From Enhydrobacter aerosaccus (GTDB lineage: Bacteria; Pseudomonadota; Alphaproteobacteria; Reyranellales; Reyranellaceae), in NCBI GenBank assembly GCA_903832005.1, contig CAIKZO010000078.1:1-64000 (forward strand): a stretch of DNA of 64,000 nucleotides. The letters are read 5' to 3'. Position numbers and translations under genes: made by a program. The notes under the pieces were generated by a model. That model did no database searches. It was given only the letters and a program-made list of their open reading frames with translations, and was not told the origin of the DNA. This document shows positions 53,308 through 62,747 of the stretch, piece by piece (positions within the stretch are counted from its first letter, which is position 1; each line of letters begins with the position of its first letter).

Positions 53308-54078
53308 ATGATCGCGAAACTCTACGCCCTGACCTGCGGCCACCTGACCGGCCCCCTCGGACACCTGATGGAGGGAGCAGGAGACGGCAATGTCGCCTTG
53401 CCGATCCCGTCCTTCCTGATCGAGCATCCCAAGGGCCGCGCGCTCTACGACACCGGCATGCATCCCGACCTGCGGACCAAGCCGGAAACGCGGATCAGCG
53501 AGCGGGCGCTGAAGCTGTTCGACCTGAGCGGCTTTGGTCCAAAAGACGACGTGGGATCCAAGCTCGAGTCGATCGACCGCGATCCGACGAAGATCGACTT
53601 CATCATCGTCTCGCACATGCACTTCGATCATTCCGGCGGCAACGGCCTGATCCCGAACGCGACGCTCGTCGTGCAGAAACCGGAGTGGGACGCGGTCAAC
53701 GATGCCGAGACGGCGGGCAAATTGGGCTTCAACAAGGGCGATATCGACTACGGCCATCCGGTGAAGATCGTCGAGGGCGAGCACGATCTGTTCGGTGACG
53801 GCAGCGTGGTGACCTTCCCGACCTATGGGCACACGCCGGGACACCAGTCGCTGAGGGTGCGCACGGAGAAGGGCACTGTCGTCCTCACGGGCGACTCCTG
53901 CTACTTCTGCCGCACCCTGCGCGAGCGGCGCCTGCCGAAGTTCGTCTACGACCGCGAAGCGATGCTGGCCTCGCTCGATCGGCTCGAAGCGCTGGAAAAG
54001 GGCGGGGCCAAGCTGATCTTCGGCCACGATCTCGAGTTCTGGAAGGGCGTGCCGCAGGCCCCCCTCCCGCTATTCTGA
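53308..54078 (+). CDS. Metallo-beta-lactamase-fold hydrolase, N-acyl homoserine lactonase-like
   Basis: A 256-residue protein with the metal motif SHMHFDHSGGNG (H-x-H-x-D-H), a third His in YGHTPGHQSLRV, Asp in LTGDSCYFC and His in FGHDLEFW. The N-terminus (LYALTCGHLTG, SFLIEHPKGRALYDTGMHP) is that of the AhlD/AttM lactonase branch, which opens the lactone ring of acyl-homoserine lactone signals. Other lactones are possible substrates. It lies 64 bases from the divergent GH15 gene, with no quorum-sensing genes nearby, so a signal-quenching role is only a hypothesis. Confidence 0.87.
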   Translation: MIAKLYALTCGHLTGPLGHLMEGAGDGNVALPIPSFLIEHPKGRALYDTGMHPDLRTKPETRISERALKLFDLSGFGPKDDVGSKLESIDRDPTKIDFIIVSHMHFDHSGGNGLIPNATLVVQKPEWDAVNDAETAGKLGFNKGDIDYGHPVKIVEGEHDLFGDGSVVTFPTYGHTPGHQSLRVRTEKGTVVLTGDSCYFCRTLRERRLPKFVYDREAMLASLDRLEALEKGGAKLIFGHDLEFWKGVPQAPLPLF

Positions 54079-54091
54079 CACCTCTTTTCTG

Positions 54092-54679
54092 ATGAGGATC
54101 TGCTTCGTCGGCGACAGCATGGTCAACGGCACCGGCGACCACAAGCATCTCGGCTGAGTCGGCCGCGTGCTGCGGGACGAGCGCAGGCGCCACCCCGAAC
54201 TCACCGGCTACAATCTCGGCGTCCGCCGCGACCGCGCCGACCAGATCCGGGCGCACTGGAAGAGCGAAGTGGAGCGCCGCCTGCCGGCCGAGCACGAGGG
54301 CCGCGTGGTCTTCTCTTTCGGCGGCAATGACGCGGCCCAGCAGCGCGATCCGCCGCTGACCTTGCAGGATACCGAGGCAATGCTGACGGAAGCGAAGTCG
54401 CGCTGGCCGGTCTTCATGATCGGCGTGGTGCCAATGGTCGACGAAGATTATCTGGCGCGCGCTCGGGCCCTCGATGAAGCCTACGCGCCGCTCTGCGCGA
54501 GGCTCGGCGTGCCGTTCCTGTCGGTGTTCGATGGCCTGCTGGAAACGCCTGTGTGGGTCGACGAAGCGCGGGCCGGCGACGGTGCGCATCCCGGCGCCGG
54601 CGGCTACAGCCGGATGGCCGGGCTTATCCTGGCGAGCCCGGTCTGGCAGAACTGGATGTCTTCTAGTTCTGGGGCATGA
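54092..54679 (+). pseudogene. SGNH/GDSL hydrolase gene with in-frame TGA at codon 22
   Basis: From the ATG at 54092 the frame reads MRICFVGDSMVNGTGDHKHL-G, then TGA (54155-54157), then continues open as VGRVLRDERRRHPELTGYN to 54679. All SGNH blocks are present: GDSMVNGTGD (nucleophile Ser), FGGNDAAQ, and DGAHPGAGGY with the Asp-His pair. Relatives have Trp (TGG) where the TGA stands (LGWVGRV), so a single G-to-A change, or a sequencing error, explains the break. A downstream GTG at 54167 would give a product lacking the nucleophile. The 3' end overlaps the convergent VOC gene. Confidence 0.8.
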
Positions 54680-55418
54680 ACTCGATCAGCAGGCCGCCGG
54701 TCGTCTCGGGCGACACCAGCACGCGATCGCCTTTGGTGACGGCGAACGGAATGTTGTTGGCACGCAGCAGGGCCTGAAGCGGGCGGGCCCGTTCGACGGC
54801 GATGGCGATGCCCGTGATCGACGGCATGCGCTTGGGTTCCATCACCTCGATCGCCTTGTATTCGTTGATCCACGCCGCCGGCGACCAGATCAGCAGTTCG
54901 ACCATGCCGGTGCGCACAAGAATGCAGCCGTCGAGGACGTCCTCGACTCGTGCGTCTTCGCCCCAGGCCTTGCCCAGTTCGGCGGCGGTCTTCTTGGGGT
55001 CTTGCGACACGGCGTGGACGCAGATGAAGGCGAGTGACCCGTTGGGATGGACGACCAGTTCAGGCTCGACGAACGCGTCTGGATTGGACTGCTTCACCGT
55101 CAGCCACGGCACCGGGCCGCCACCTTCGCCCACGACCAGGCTGCCCTCGACTTCGCCGTCTTCGAGCTCCCACTTGAACGTGCGCTTCTCGCCTTTCAGC
55201 TCCTCGACGTTCATCGCCACGTTCATGAAATCGACCGGGCTTTCGGCGATCTCGATGTAGTTGGGGATGTCCTCATCGGCGGGCATGAAGCAGATGCAGC
55301 GGGGCCAGACACCGTCGGGGGTCAAAGTGAAGCCCAGTTGCTCCATTTTGGCGGCGACGGCACCGGGATTGGTGGCGTTCAGGGTGAGGTGGTCGATGTC
55401 TCGGGCGTCGATCTTCAT
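54663..55418 (-). CDS. VOC-superfamily (glyoxalase/bleomycin-resistance-like) protein
   Basis: A 251-residue protein with two glyoxalase-type beta-alpha-beta-beta-beta modules. It begins DARDIDHLTLNATNPGAVAAK, then YIEIAESPVDFMNVAMNVEEL; the second half contains SITGIAIAVERARPLQALL and ends TTGGLLIEFMPQN with a typical terminal Glu. Members include lyases, dioxygenases and binding proteins. It is most like the single-chain glyoxalase_3-type VOC proteins (weak judgement). Its 3' end overlaps the SGNH gene by 17 bases. Substrate unknown. Confidence 0.82.
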   Translation of the reverse strand: MKIDARDIDHLTLNATNPGAVAAKMEQLGFTLTPDGVWPRCICFMPADEDIPNYIEIAESPVDFMNVAMNVEELKGEKRTFKWELEDGEVEGSLVVGEGGGPVPWLTVKQSNPDAFVEPELVVHPNGSLAFICVHAVSQDPKKTAAELGKAWGEDARVEDVLDGCILVRTGMVELLIWSPAAWINEYKAIEVMEPKRMPSITGIAIAVERARPLQALLRANNIPFAVTKGDRVLVSPETTGGLLIEFMPQN

Positions 55419-55561
55419 GCCGCCTCATACAGGCGGCCGGGCTGGGCTTCCAGCGCCTTTTCAGGGAGGGGTGGCTGGGACCCGGGGCCGGCCGCCAAGA
55501 CTCCTCACGGTGAGTGCGCTATTTAAGGAAGAGGGCGACAAAAAAAGAACGTGGAGGGGAC

Positions 55562-56857
55562 ATGACGATCATGCGGACAGTGGGGCTCGCGGCCCTGGCA
55601 TTGACGGTGGCGGCCGCAGCCGGCGCCCAGGGCCTGCCCAAGGCCCAGACGCCCGAAGAGGCGGGCTTCTCCGCGGCGCGGCTGAAACGCCTGTCCGACC
55701 GCATCAACGAGGGCGTCAAGGCGGGCGAGCTGCCGGGCGCGGTCGTGCTGATCGTGCGCAACGGCAAGGTCGTGATGCACGAGGCGTATGGTTTCCGCGA
55801 CAAGGATGCCAATGCCCCGATGAAGACCGACACGATCTTCCGCATCGCCTCGATGACCAAGCCGATCGTGGCGGTCTCGGCGCTGATGCTGATGGAGGAA
55901 GGCAAGCTGTCGCTCGCCGATCCGGTGTCGAAGTACATCCCGGCCTTCGCCGACACCAAGGTTGCGGTCAAGAAGAAGAACGACGACGGCACGGAAGAGA
56001 TGGGGCAGGAGCCGCAGAAGCGGCAGATGACGGTGCAGGACCTGATGCGCCACACCTCCGGCCTGACCTATGGCTCGGCCGAGAGCACCAACAAGGTGAA
56101 GCTCTCCTACATGGACATGAAGGTCATGGTGCCCGACCAGACCAATGCGGAGATGGTCGAGAAGCTGTCCAAGCTGGCGCTGCTCTACCAGCCGGGCACG
56201 CACTGGGAATATTCGATGGCGATCGACGTGCTCGGCCGCGTGGTCGAGGTCGCCTCGGGCCTGACGCTCGACAAGTTCATCGAGGAACGCATCACCAAGC
56301 CGCTCAAGATGGTCGACAGCGGCTTTGACGCCGCGCCCGAGAAGAAGGACCGCGGCGCCCATCCGCAGAAGGAGGGCAAGAAGAACGAGCGTCCGAACAT
56401 TCCCGACATCACGCTCAAGACGGTCTGGAAGTCGGGCGGCGGCGGCATGGTCTCGACCTCGGCCGACTACGCACGCTTCCTGCAGATGCTGGCCAATGGC
56501 GGCACGCTCGACGGCGTGCGCCTGCTGTCGCGCAAGAGCATCGAACTGATGACCTCGAACCACCTGCCGTCCGACATCCAGATGGGCGACGACATGAATG
56601 CCTTCGAGGCGCTCGAACCGAGCGGACGCATGGGCTACGGCTTCGGTCTCACCGTCGCCGTGCGGACCGACGCGGGCCGCAGTCCGCTACCAGGTTCGGT
56701 CGGTGATTACTTCTGGGGGGGTGCGTATGGCACCTATTTCTGGGAGGATCCCCACGAGCACATGTATGTGATCTTCATGATGCAGTCGCAATCTGCGCGC
56801 CTTCCTTATCGGTATCTGACGCGTGATTTGGTCTACCAGGCGCTGACCGGGAACTGA
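55562..56857 (+). CDS. Serine hydrolase, beta-lactamase class C family, exported
   Basis: A 431-residue protein with signal peptide MTIMRTVGLAALALTVAAAA ending near AGAQG. The penicillin-binding-like fold shows the catalytic tetrad S-x-x-K in FRIASMTKPIVAVSALM, YSMAIDVLGRVVE at the position of the Tyr motif, and the late FWGGAYGTYFWEDP segment replacing the KTG box. Relatives include esterases, DD-peptidases and EstB-type enzymes, so true beta-lactam hydrolysis is not implied. GTGGAGGGGAC precedes the ATG. It is monocistronic, with hairpins following at 56858. Confidence 0.9.
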   Translation: MTIMRTVGLAALALTVAAAAGAQGLPKAQTPEEAGFSAARLKRLSDRINEGVKAGELPGAVVLIVRNGKVVMHEAYGFRDKDANAPMKTDTIFRIASMTKPIVAVSALMLMEEGKLSLADPVSKYIPAFADTKVAVKKKNDDGTEEMGQEPQKRQMTVQDLMRHTSGLTYGSAESTNKVKLSYMDMKVMVPDQTNAEMVEKLSKLALLYQPGTHWEYSMAIDVLGRVVEVASGLTLDKFIEERITKPLKMVDSGFDAAPEKKDRGAHPQKEGKKNERPNIPDITLKTVWKSGGGGMVSTSADYARFLQMLANGGTLDGVRLLSRKSIELMTSNHLPSDIQMGDDMNAFEALEPSGRMGYGFGLTVAVRTDAGRSPLPGSVGDYFWGGAYGTYFWEDPHEHMYVIFMMQSQSARLPYRYLTRDLVYQALTGN

Positions 56858-56895
56858 TCGGGAACCTACTCCCGACCCCGGCGTTGCCGCCGGGG
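56858..56895. terminator. Tandem hairpins between serine hydrolase and RND genes
   Basis: TCGGGA-ACCTAC-TCCCGA (56858-56875) is followed directly by CCCCGGC-GTTGCC-GCCGGGG (56876-56895). The second stem abuts the start codon of the RND adaptor. No T tract is present. They may end the hydrolase transcript or hinder initiation at the adaptor gene. Confidence 0.45.
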
Positions 56896-56897
56896 TG

Positions 56898-58157
56898 ATG
56901 CGGAGTAAGGTTTTGGCTGCACGATTGCTGAAGCGTTTCGGGGCGCGGTCTTATCGGCCGTTGTTCATTGGTCTTGCTGTACTGGTCGTCGTTGGCGGCG
57001 GTTACCTGGGGTGGAAGCATTTCCACGATCAGGCCGCCGCGAAGGCCGCACAGAAAAAGCCACCGCCCGCCGTTCCCGCCACGATTGCAACTGCTGAGAA
57101 GGCCGATTTCCCGGTCTATCTCAAGGGCTTGGGGACGGTTCAGCCTTTCAACACCGTCACGGTGAAGAGCCGCGTCGACGGCGAAGTCATCAAGATCGGC
57201 TTCAAGCAGGGGGCAATGGTGAAGGAGGGCGACCTGATCGCCCAGATCGATCCGCGGCCCTATCAGGCGGCGCTCGACCAGGCCGAGGCCAAGAAGAAGC
57301 AGGACGAGTCGGATCTCGCCAATGCGCGGCTCGACCTCGCGCGCTTCACCGACCTGGCCAAGCAGAACTTCGCCACGCGCCAGCAACTCGACACGCAGAA
57401 CGCCAAGGTCAGCGGCCTCGAGTCGCAGATCAAGGGCGACGAGGGCGCGATCGACAATGCGCGTACGCAGGTTGCCTACACCACGATCACCGCGCCGATC
57501 TCGGGCCGTACCGGCTTCCGCCTCGTCGACCAGGGCAACAACGTCCACGCCGCCGACACCACCGGCATCGTCACTATCGTGCAGCTCCAGCCGATCTCGG
57601 TCGTGCTAACGGCGCCGGAGGAAAGCGTCGTGCCGGTCAACCAGGCGCTGGGCAAGGGCGAGGTGCAGGTGATCGCGCAGAGTTCGGACGGCAGCAAGAC
57701 GCTGTCGACCGGCAGGCTCGCGCTCATCAACAACGAGGTCGACCAGGCGGCCGGCACGATCCGAATGAAGGCAAGCTTCGACAACAAGGACAATGCGCTG
57801 TGGCCGGGTCTCTCGGTCTCCACCTTGCTGCTGGTCGACACGCTGAAGGGCGTTACCGTCGTGCCGCAGGACGCGGTCCAGCATGGGCCGGACGGGCTCT
57901 TCGTCTACACCGTCGGCGGCGACAACAAGGTCGACATCAAGCCGGTGAAGGTGAGCCAGCAGGACAAAGCGCTGGCCGTCGTGACGGCGGGACTGCAGCC
58001 CGGCGACAAGGTCGTGACCCAAGGCCAGTCGCGCCTGCAGAAGGGGACGCTGATCAAGCCGACCAACGCCGCGCCGACGGAAAACACACCGTCGCCCGCC
58101 ACGACGCCGGAGGTTGCGCAGACCTCCTCGGCGCCGTCGTCGAAGGTCCAGAAGTAG
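56898..58157 (+). CDS. RND efflux periplasmic adaptor (membrane fusion protein)
   Basis: A 419-residue HlyD/MdtA-type adaptor. An N-terminal membrane anchor (about residues 18-38, LFIGLAVLVVVGGGYLGWKH) precedes lipoyl and beta-barrel domains around an alpha-helical hairpin. Markers are LGTVQPFNTVTVKSRVDGEV, GDLIAQIDPRPYQAALDQAEA, TTITAPISGRTGFRLVDQGN and VVPQDAVQHGPDGLFVYTV. It links the inner-membrane RND pump to an outer-membrane channel. Start is ATG 56898 or the adjacent GTG 56895. The pump gene follows after 6 bases; no outer-membrane channel gene is nearby. Confidence 0.93.
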   Translation: MRSKVLAARLLKRFGARSYRPLFIGLAVLVVVGGGYLGWKHFHDQAAAKAAQKKPPPAVPATIATAEKADFPVYLKGLGTVQPFNTVTVKSRVDGEVIKIGFKQGAMVKEGDLIAQIDPRPYQAALDQAEAKKKQDESDLANARLDLARFTDLAKQNFATRQQLDTQNAKVSGLESQIKGDEGAIDNARTQVAYTTITAPISGRTGFRLVDQGNNVHAADTTGIVTIVQLQPISVVLTAPEESVVPVNQALGKGEVQVIAQSSDGSKTLSTGRLALINNEVDQAAGTIRMKASFDNKDNALWPGLSVSTLLLVDTLKGVTVVPQDAVQHGPDGLFVYTVGGDNKVDIKPVKVSQQDKALAVVTAGLQPGDKVVTQGQSRLQKGTLIKPTNAAPTENTPSPATTPEVAQTSSAPSSKVQK

Positions 58158-58163
58158 ATCGCG

Positions 58164-61100
58164 ATGGCGATCAACGTCTCCGCGCCGTTCATCCGGCAGC
58201 CGATCGCCACCTCGCTGCTGATGGTCGGCATCCTGTTCTGCGGTCTCGTTGCCTATCCGAGATTGCCGGTGGCGCCGCTGCCGCAGGTCGATTTCCCGAC
58301 CATCCAGGTCTCCGCCTCACTGCCGGGCGCCAGTCCGGAGACGATGGCGTCCTCGGTCGCCCAGCCGATCGAAAGCCAACTCTCGCAGGTGCCGGGCGTG
58401 GCCCAGCTCACTTCGATCAGCACCTCGGGCTCGACCGCGATCACCATCCAGTTCGACCTCGACCGCAACATCGACGGCGCCGCCAACGACGTGCAGGCGG
58501 CGATCAATGCCGCTGGCGGCCAGTTGCCCAAGAACCTTCCGAGCCCGCCCAGCTATCGCAAAGTGAACCCGGCCGACTCGCCCATCCTGCTGCTGGGCGC
58601 CACGTCGGACACGATGACGCTGACCGACGTCGACGACGAGGTCGAGACCAAGCTCGCCCAGCAGATCAGCCAGATCTCGGGCGTCGCGCAGGTGTTGGTC
58701 GGCGGCCAGCAGAAGCGCTCCGTCCGTATCCAGCTCGACCCGGCCAAGCTGGTCGCCAAGGGCTTGTCGCTCGAGGACGTGCGCAATCAGCTCGCCGTGG
58801 CCACCGTCGACAGCCCGAAAGGCACGCTCGACGGCCCGACGCGTTCCTATGCGATCTACGCCAACGACCAGATCCTCGAGGCCGAGCCGTGGAACGACGT
58901 GATCGTGGCCTATCGCAATGGCGGCGCACTGCGGGTGCGCGACATCGGCTCGGCGATATCGGCGCCGGAGGACCTGCACTCGGCCGGCTGGGCCGACGGC
59001 AAGCGCGGCGTCTTCCTGGTGATCTTCCAGCAGCCGGGCGCCAACGTCATCAACACGGTGACCCGCATCCAGACGGCGTTGCCGAAACTGACGGCGACCA
59101 TGTCGCCCGCCATCCATGTCTTCACCGTGAGCGACCGCACCCAGACCATCCGCGCGGCGCTGCACGACGTCCAGTTCACCTTGTTGCTCACCATCTTCCT
59201 GGTGGTGATGGTGATCTTCGCCTTCCTGCGCAATCTCTGGGCGACCCTGATCCCGACCGTGACCGTGCCGCTGGCGTTGCTGGGCGCCTGCGCGCTGATG
59301 TGGGTCGCGGGCTACACGCTCGACAATCTCTCGCTGATGGCGCTCACCATCTCGGTGGGCTTCGTGGTCGACGACGCGATCGTGATGCTCGAGAACATCA
59401 CGCGCTACCTGGAGGAGGGTGACTCCCCCATGGAAGCGGCGATGAAGGGGGCGGGCGAGATCGCCTTCACCATCGTGTCGATCAGCATCTCGCTGGTCGC
59501 CGTTCTGATCCCGCTGTTGCTGATGCCCGGTATCATCGGCCGCCTTTTCCGCGAGTTTGCGGTCACGCTGTCGATGACGATCTTCGTGTCGATGATCGTG
59601 GCATTGACGCTGACGCCGATGATGGCCTCACGCTTCCTCAAGACCGAGAAGAAGGAAGAACACGGCAAGCTCTACAATTGGAGCGAACGGGGCTTCGATG
59701 CCCTGCTGAAGGGCTACGAACGGGGCCTCGACCTCGTCCTCGGCCATCGCTTCATCACACTGCTGGTGTTCATTGCCACACTCGGCCTGTCGGTCTTCCT
59801 GTTCATGATCATCCCCAAGGGATTCTTCCCGCAGCAGGACACCGGCCTTCTCACCGCCATCACGGAGACCGGTGAGGACTCATCGTTCGGCGCGATGGCG
59901 GCGGCCCAGGTCAAACTTGGCGATCTCGTGCTGAAGGACCCCGCGGTCGATCACGTCGCCATGTCGGTGGGCGGTGCGGGCAATCCGTTGAACACCGGAC
60001 GCATGTTCATCACGCTCAAGCCACGCGATCAACGCACCGCCAGCGCCGATCAGGTCGTGGCTCGGCTCAGCGCCCAGTCCCAGCAGATCCAGGGCGCCAA
60101 GCTCTTCCTGCAGGCCGCGCAGGACGTGCGGGTCGGCGGCCGCGCCTCGCGCACGCAGTACCAGTACACGCTGCAGGGACCGGATATTAACCAGCTCAAC
60201 GAGTGGTCGCCCAAGATCCTGGCCAAGCTCAAGACCCTGCCGCAAGTGCGCGATGTGGCGTCCGACCAGCAGACGAACGGGACGACGCTCACCCTGACCG
60301 TCGATCGTGATGCGGCCGCGCGCTATGGCCTGTCGCTGCAAATGATCGACGATACGCTGTACGATGCCTTCGGCCAGCGCCAGATCGCCCAGTATTTCAC
60401 CCAGTTGCTGAGCTATCACGTCATCATGGAAATCCTGCCGGGGATGCAGGCCGACGTCGGCACGCTCGACCGGATCTTCCTGAAGTCGCCCACGACCAAC
60501 GGCGAGGTGCCGCTCTCCGCCTTTGCCAAATGGACGACCGACCCGGTCCAGCCGCTGTCGATCAGCCATCAAAGCCAGTTCCCGGCCGTGACCATCAGCT
60601 TCAACCTCGCGCAGGGCGTTGCGCTGGGGCAGGCGACCGATGCGGTGAACCAGGCGACGCAAGAGCTCGGCGTGCCGCTGACCATCACGCGCACCTTCCA
60701 GGGCAATGCGCAGGCCTTCCAGGATTCGCTGTCCACTGTGCCGATGCTGATCCTGGGATCGCTGGTCGTGGTCTATCTGGTGCTGGGCATTCTCTACGAG
60801 AGCTACATCCACCCGATCACGATCCTGTCGACCCTGCCGTCGGCGGGTGTCGGCGCGCTAGCCATCCTCATGTTGTTCGGCTTCGACTTCAGCCTGATCG
60901 CGCTGATCGGCCTCATCCTGCTGATCGGTATCGTGAAGAAGAACGGTATCATGCTGGTCGACTTCGCCATCGTGGCCGAACGCACCGAGCATCTCTCGGC
61001 GCACGATGCCATCCGCAAAGCGGCTCTCCTGCGTTTCCGCCCGATCATGATGACGACCTTCGCGGCCCTGCTGGGCGGCGTGCCGTTGATGCTCGGCACC

Positions 61101-61310
61101 GGAACCGGTTCGGAGATCCGCCAGCCGCTGGGCTATGCGATGGTCGGCGGCCTGATCGTCAGTCAGGTGCTGACGCTCTTCACCACGCCGGTGATCTATC
61201 TCTACCTCGACGGCCTGTCCGATTGGCTCGGACACTTCCGCAAGAAGAAGCCCGAGGAGCACGGGAGGGGCGAGAGCTCGGCCGAGCCCGCGCCGCATCC
61301 CGCCGAATAG
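58164..61310 (+). CDS. RND-family multidrug efflux permease (MdtB/MuxB-like)
   Basis: A 1048-residue inner-membrane proton-driven pump of full AcrB-family length. It has twelve helices, two large periplasmic loops, and the proton-relay Asp pair in GFVVDDAIVMLENITRYLEE of helix 4. N-terminal SAPFIRQPIATSLLMVGIL, GASPETMASSVAQPIE and LIGIVKKNGIMLVDFAI are MdtB/MdtC-like. MdtABC systems use two permeases, but only one is encoded here, so it probably works as a homotrimer. It forms an operon with the adaptor upstream and ends next to the convergent DUF1993 gene. Confidence 0.95.
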   Translation: MAINVSAPFIRQPIATSLLMVGILFCGLVAYPRLPVAPLPQVDFPTIQVSASLPGASPETMASSVAQPIESQLSQVPGVAQLTSISTSGSTAITIQFDLDRNIDGAANDVQAAINAAGGQLPKNLPSPPSYRKVNPADSPILLLGATSDTMTLTDVDDEVETKLAQQISQISGVAQVLVGGQQKRSVRIQLDPAKLVAKGLSLEDVRNQLAVATVDSPKGTLDGPTRSYAIYANDQILEAEPWNDVIVAYRNGGALRVRDIGSAISAPEDLHSAGWADGKRGVFLVIFQQPGANVINTVTRIQTALPKLTATMSPAIHVFTVSDRTQTIRAALHDVQFTLLLTIFLVVMVIFAFLRNLWATLIPTVTVPLALLGACALMWVAGYTLDNLSLMALTISVGFVVDDAIVMLENITRYLEEGDSPMEAAMKGAGEIAFTIVSISISLVAVLIPLLLMPGIIGRLFREFAVTLSMTIFVSMIVALTLTPMMASRFLKTEKKEEHGKLYNWSERGFDALLKGYERGLDLVLGHRFITLLVFIATLGLSVFLFMIIPKGFFPQQDTGLLTAITETGEDSSFGAMAAAQVKLGDLVLKDPAVDHVAMSVGGAGNPLNTGRMFITLKPRDQRTASADQVVARLSAQSQQIQGAKLFLQAAQDVRVGGRASRTQYQYTLQGPDINQLNEWSPKILAKLKTLPQVRDVASDQQTNGTTLTLTVDRDAAARYGLSLQMIDDTLYDAFGQRQIAQYFTQLLSYHVIMEILPGMQADVGTLDRIFLKSPTTNGEVPLSAFAKWTTDPVQPLSISHQSQFPAVTISFNLAQGVALGQATDAVNQATQELGVPLTITRTFQGNAQAFQDSLSTVPMLILGSLVVVYLVLGILYESYIHPITILSTLPSAGVGALAILMLFGFDFSLIALIGLILLIGIVKKNGIMLVDFAIVAERTEHLSAHDAIRKAALLRFRPIMMTTFAALLGGVPLMLGTGTGSEIRQPLGYAMVGGLIVSQVLTLFTTPVIYLYLDGLSDWLGHFRKKKPEEHGRGESSAEPAPHPAE

Positions 61311-61829
61311 CTAGGCAGCGATCCGCATCCGGCCGAGGAAGTCGCGCTTGCCGAGCGGCACGCCCTTCTGGCGCAGGATGTCGTACGCCGTGGTCGCGTG
61401 GAAATAAAAGTTCGGCAGCGAGAACGACATCAGGAAGCCATCTGCCTTGAACGGCACCTTGCGGTCGCCGACAGAGAAGATCACATCCTTGCCTTCGACC
61501 GCATTGAGCTCTTCGGGCTTGATCGCTTCGAGCGTGGCGCGCGCCTCGCTCACCAGCTTCTGTAGGCCAGCATAATCCTCGCCCGCGGGCTTCGGTGGGA
61601 CAAAGCCGCCCGCCAGCGCCCCTTTGACGCCGCCGGCCGAGTGATGCGCGAGCGAAACGACCTGGAAGCGGAAGGGCAACATGTCGGGATGGAGTCGCGT
61701 CTCGAGGATCTCGTTGGGATCGATGCCCTGCTCCTTGAAATGGGCGAGGCCCGTGGTGAGGAAGCCATCGACGCCGCCGAGGACTTGCAGGAACGAGGTA
61801 ACGCTGAGGTCATAGAGCGAAATGGCCAT
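61311..61829 (-). CDS. DUF1993 family protein
   Basis: A 172-residue helical protein with the DUF1993 signature: ISLYDLSVTSFLQVLGGVDGF near the start, RLHPDMLPFRFQVVSLAHHS, a middle TLEAIKPEELNA, and LPNFYFHATTAYDILRQKGV near the end. The fold belongs to the DinB/metal-binding four-helix group, and function is not established. AGGGAGAAACATTC precedes the ATG. The polysaccharide deacetylase gene lies upstream on the same strand with 24 bases between, so the two are probably cotranscribed. Confidence 0.88.
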   Translation of the reverse strand: MAISLYDLSVTSFLQVLGGVDGFLTTGLAHFKEQGIDPNEILETRLHPDMLPFRFQVVSLAHHSAGGVKGALAGGFVPPKPAGEDYAGLQKLVSEARATLEAIKPEELNAVEGKDVIFSVGDRKVPFKADGFLMSFSLPNFYFHATTAYDILRQKGVPLGKRDFLGRMRIAA

Positions 61830-61853
61830 GAATGTTTCTCCCTTTCGTTGGCG

Positions 61854-62684
61854 TTATGCGAGATCTGCCAGCGCTCGGTGGTCGGTGAGCCAAGCCCACT
61901 CCTCGTAGCGCTTCACAAGCTCGAGCGAGTTCAAGAACTCGATTGCGCCCATTGGCCGGCCGAACACATGCGCATGGACCGTGATGTCGAGGCAGCCGGC
62001 GGGCCGGCCGAGCCGCGGCCAGTTCGAGACGATGCGTTCGAGGATACGCGTGAAAGCCTCGGGCTCGGCGCCGTAGCGGACATAGAGCGGCATGTCGTTC
62101 ACTTCCATGGTGAAGGGCACGGCCGCGATCTCGCCCGACGGCGTCTTGTGGCGAGTGGGAAGGTCGCTGTCGAAGAAGTCGGCGTGCCAGATGAAGCCCG
62201 CTTTCGCCAGCATCTCCGAGGTGCGGGCGCTCGGTGTGCAGCGCGGACTGAGCCAGCCCGGCGGCTGCTTGCCTGCGCTGTTGGCGATGGCGCTCATGCA
62301 GCGCGCGAGGTCGTGTGCCTCTTCTTCTGCTGTTTGATAGGACGGAATGATGTTCTGCCCCCAGCCATGAGCGGCCACGACGTGGCCGGCGCCGGCGATG
62401 GCGCGCATCAGCTCGGGATAGCGCTCGGCGAGGATGCCGCTCACATAGAAGACGGCGCGCAGCTTCTGGCTGGCGAGAATGTCGAGGATCCGCCAGGCGC
62501 CGACCTTCGGTCCGTACTCGGCCCACGAGCGGCCCTGCAGGTCGAGCACGCCGGCACGCAGCGGATTGCCCATAGGCCCGATGCCGGGCGCGGAGTCGTC
62601 GGTCCAGCCTTCGAGCATGACGCTCACCGAGATCGCGAGCGGCTTGTCGGGCCAGCCTTTGGGCAGGGACTTTGAAGGGATCAT
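61854..62684 (-). CDS. Polysaccharide deacetylase (NodB/PuuE-type) family protein
   Basis: About 276 residues with a deacetylase-type (beta/alpha) barrel: ISVSVMLEGWTDDSAP, WRILDILASQKLRAVFYVSG, HVVAAHGWGQNIIPSYQTAEEE, WLSPRCTPSART and LDITVHAHVFGRPMG. It most resembles the group including allantoinase PuuE and related hydrolases that act on small amides rather than chitin. The ATG at 62684 is chosen over an in-frame TTG at 62705; neither has a clear ribosome site. It is divergent from the glutathione S-transferase gene. Confidence 0.82.
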   Translation of the reverse strand: MIPSKSLPKGWPDKPLAISVSVMLEGWTDDSAPGIGPMGNPLRAGVLDLQGRSWAEYGPKVGAWRILDILASQKLRAVFYVSGILAERYPELMRAIAGAGHVVAAHGWGQNIIPSYQTAEEEAHDLARCMSAIANSAGKQPPGWLSPRCTPSARTSEMLAKAGFIWHADFFDSDLPTRHKTPSGEIAAVPFTMEVNDMPLYVRYGAEPEAFTRILERIVSNWPRLGRPAGCLDITVHAHVFGRPMGAIEFLNSLELVKRYEEWAWLTDHRALADLA

Positions 62685-62747
62685 GGCGGGCTCGAATGTG
62701 GACAATGGGGGAGGGACAGTCGATCATTCCGCAACAGGAGACGCAAC

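Noticed and set aside
53308-54078. Firm quorum-quenching assignment
   Set aside because: The metal motif and N-terminus fit lactonases, but no quorum-sensing genes are nearby and many lactonase-fold proteins have other substrates.
54155-54157. TGA in the SGNH gene as a selenocysteine codon
   Set aside because: Relatives have Trp, not Cys, at this position and no selenocysteine insertion hairpin was evident.
55562-56857. Antibiotic-resistance beta-lactamase
   Set aside because: Only the general serine-hydrolase fold is supported; the late KTG box is not clear, so an esterase or peptidase is as likely.
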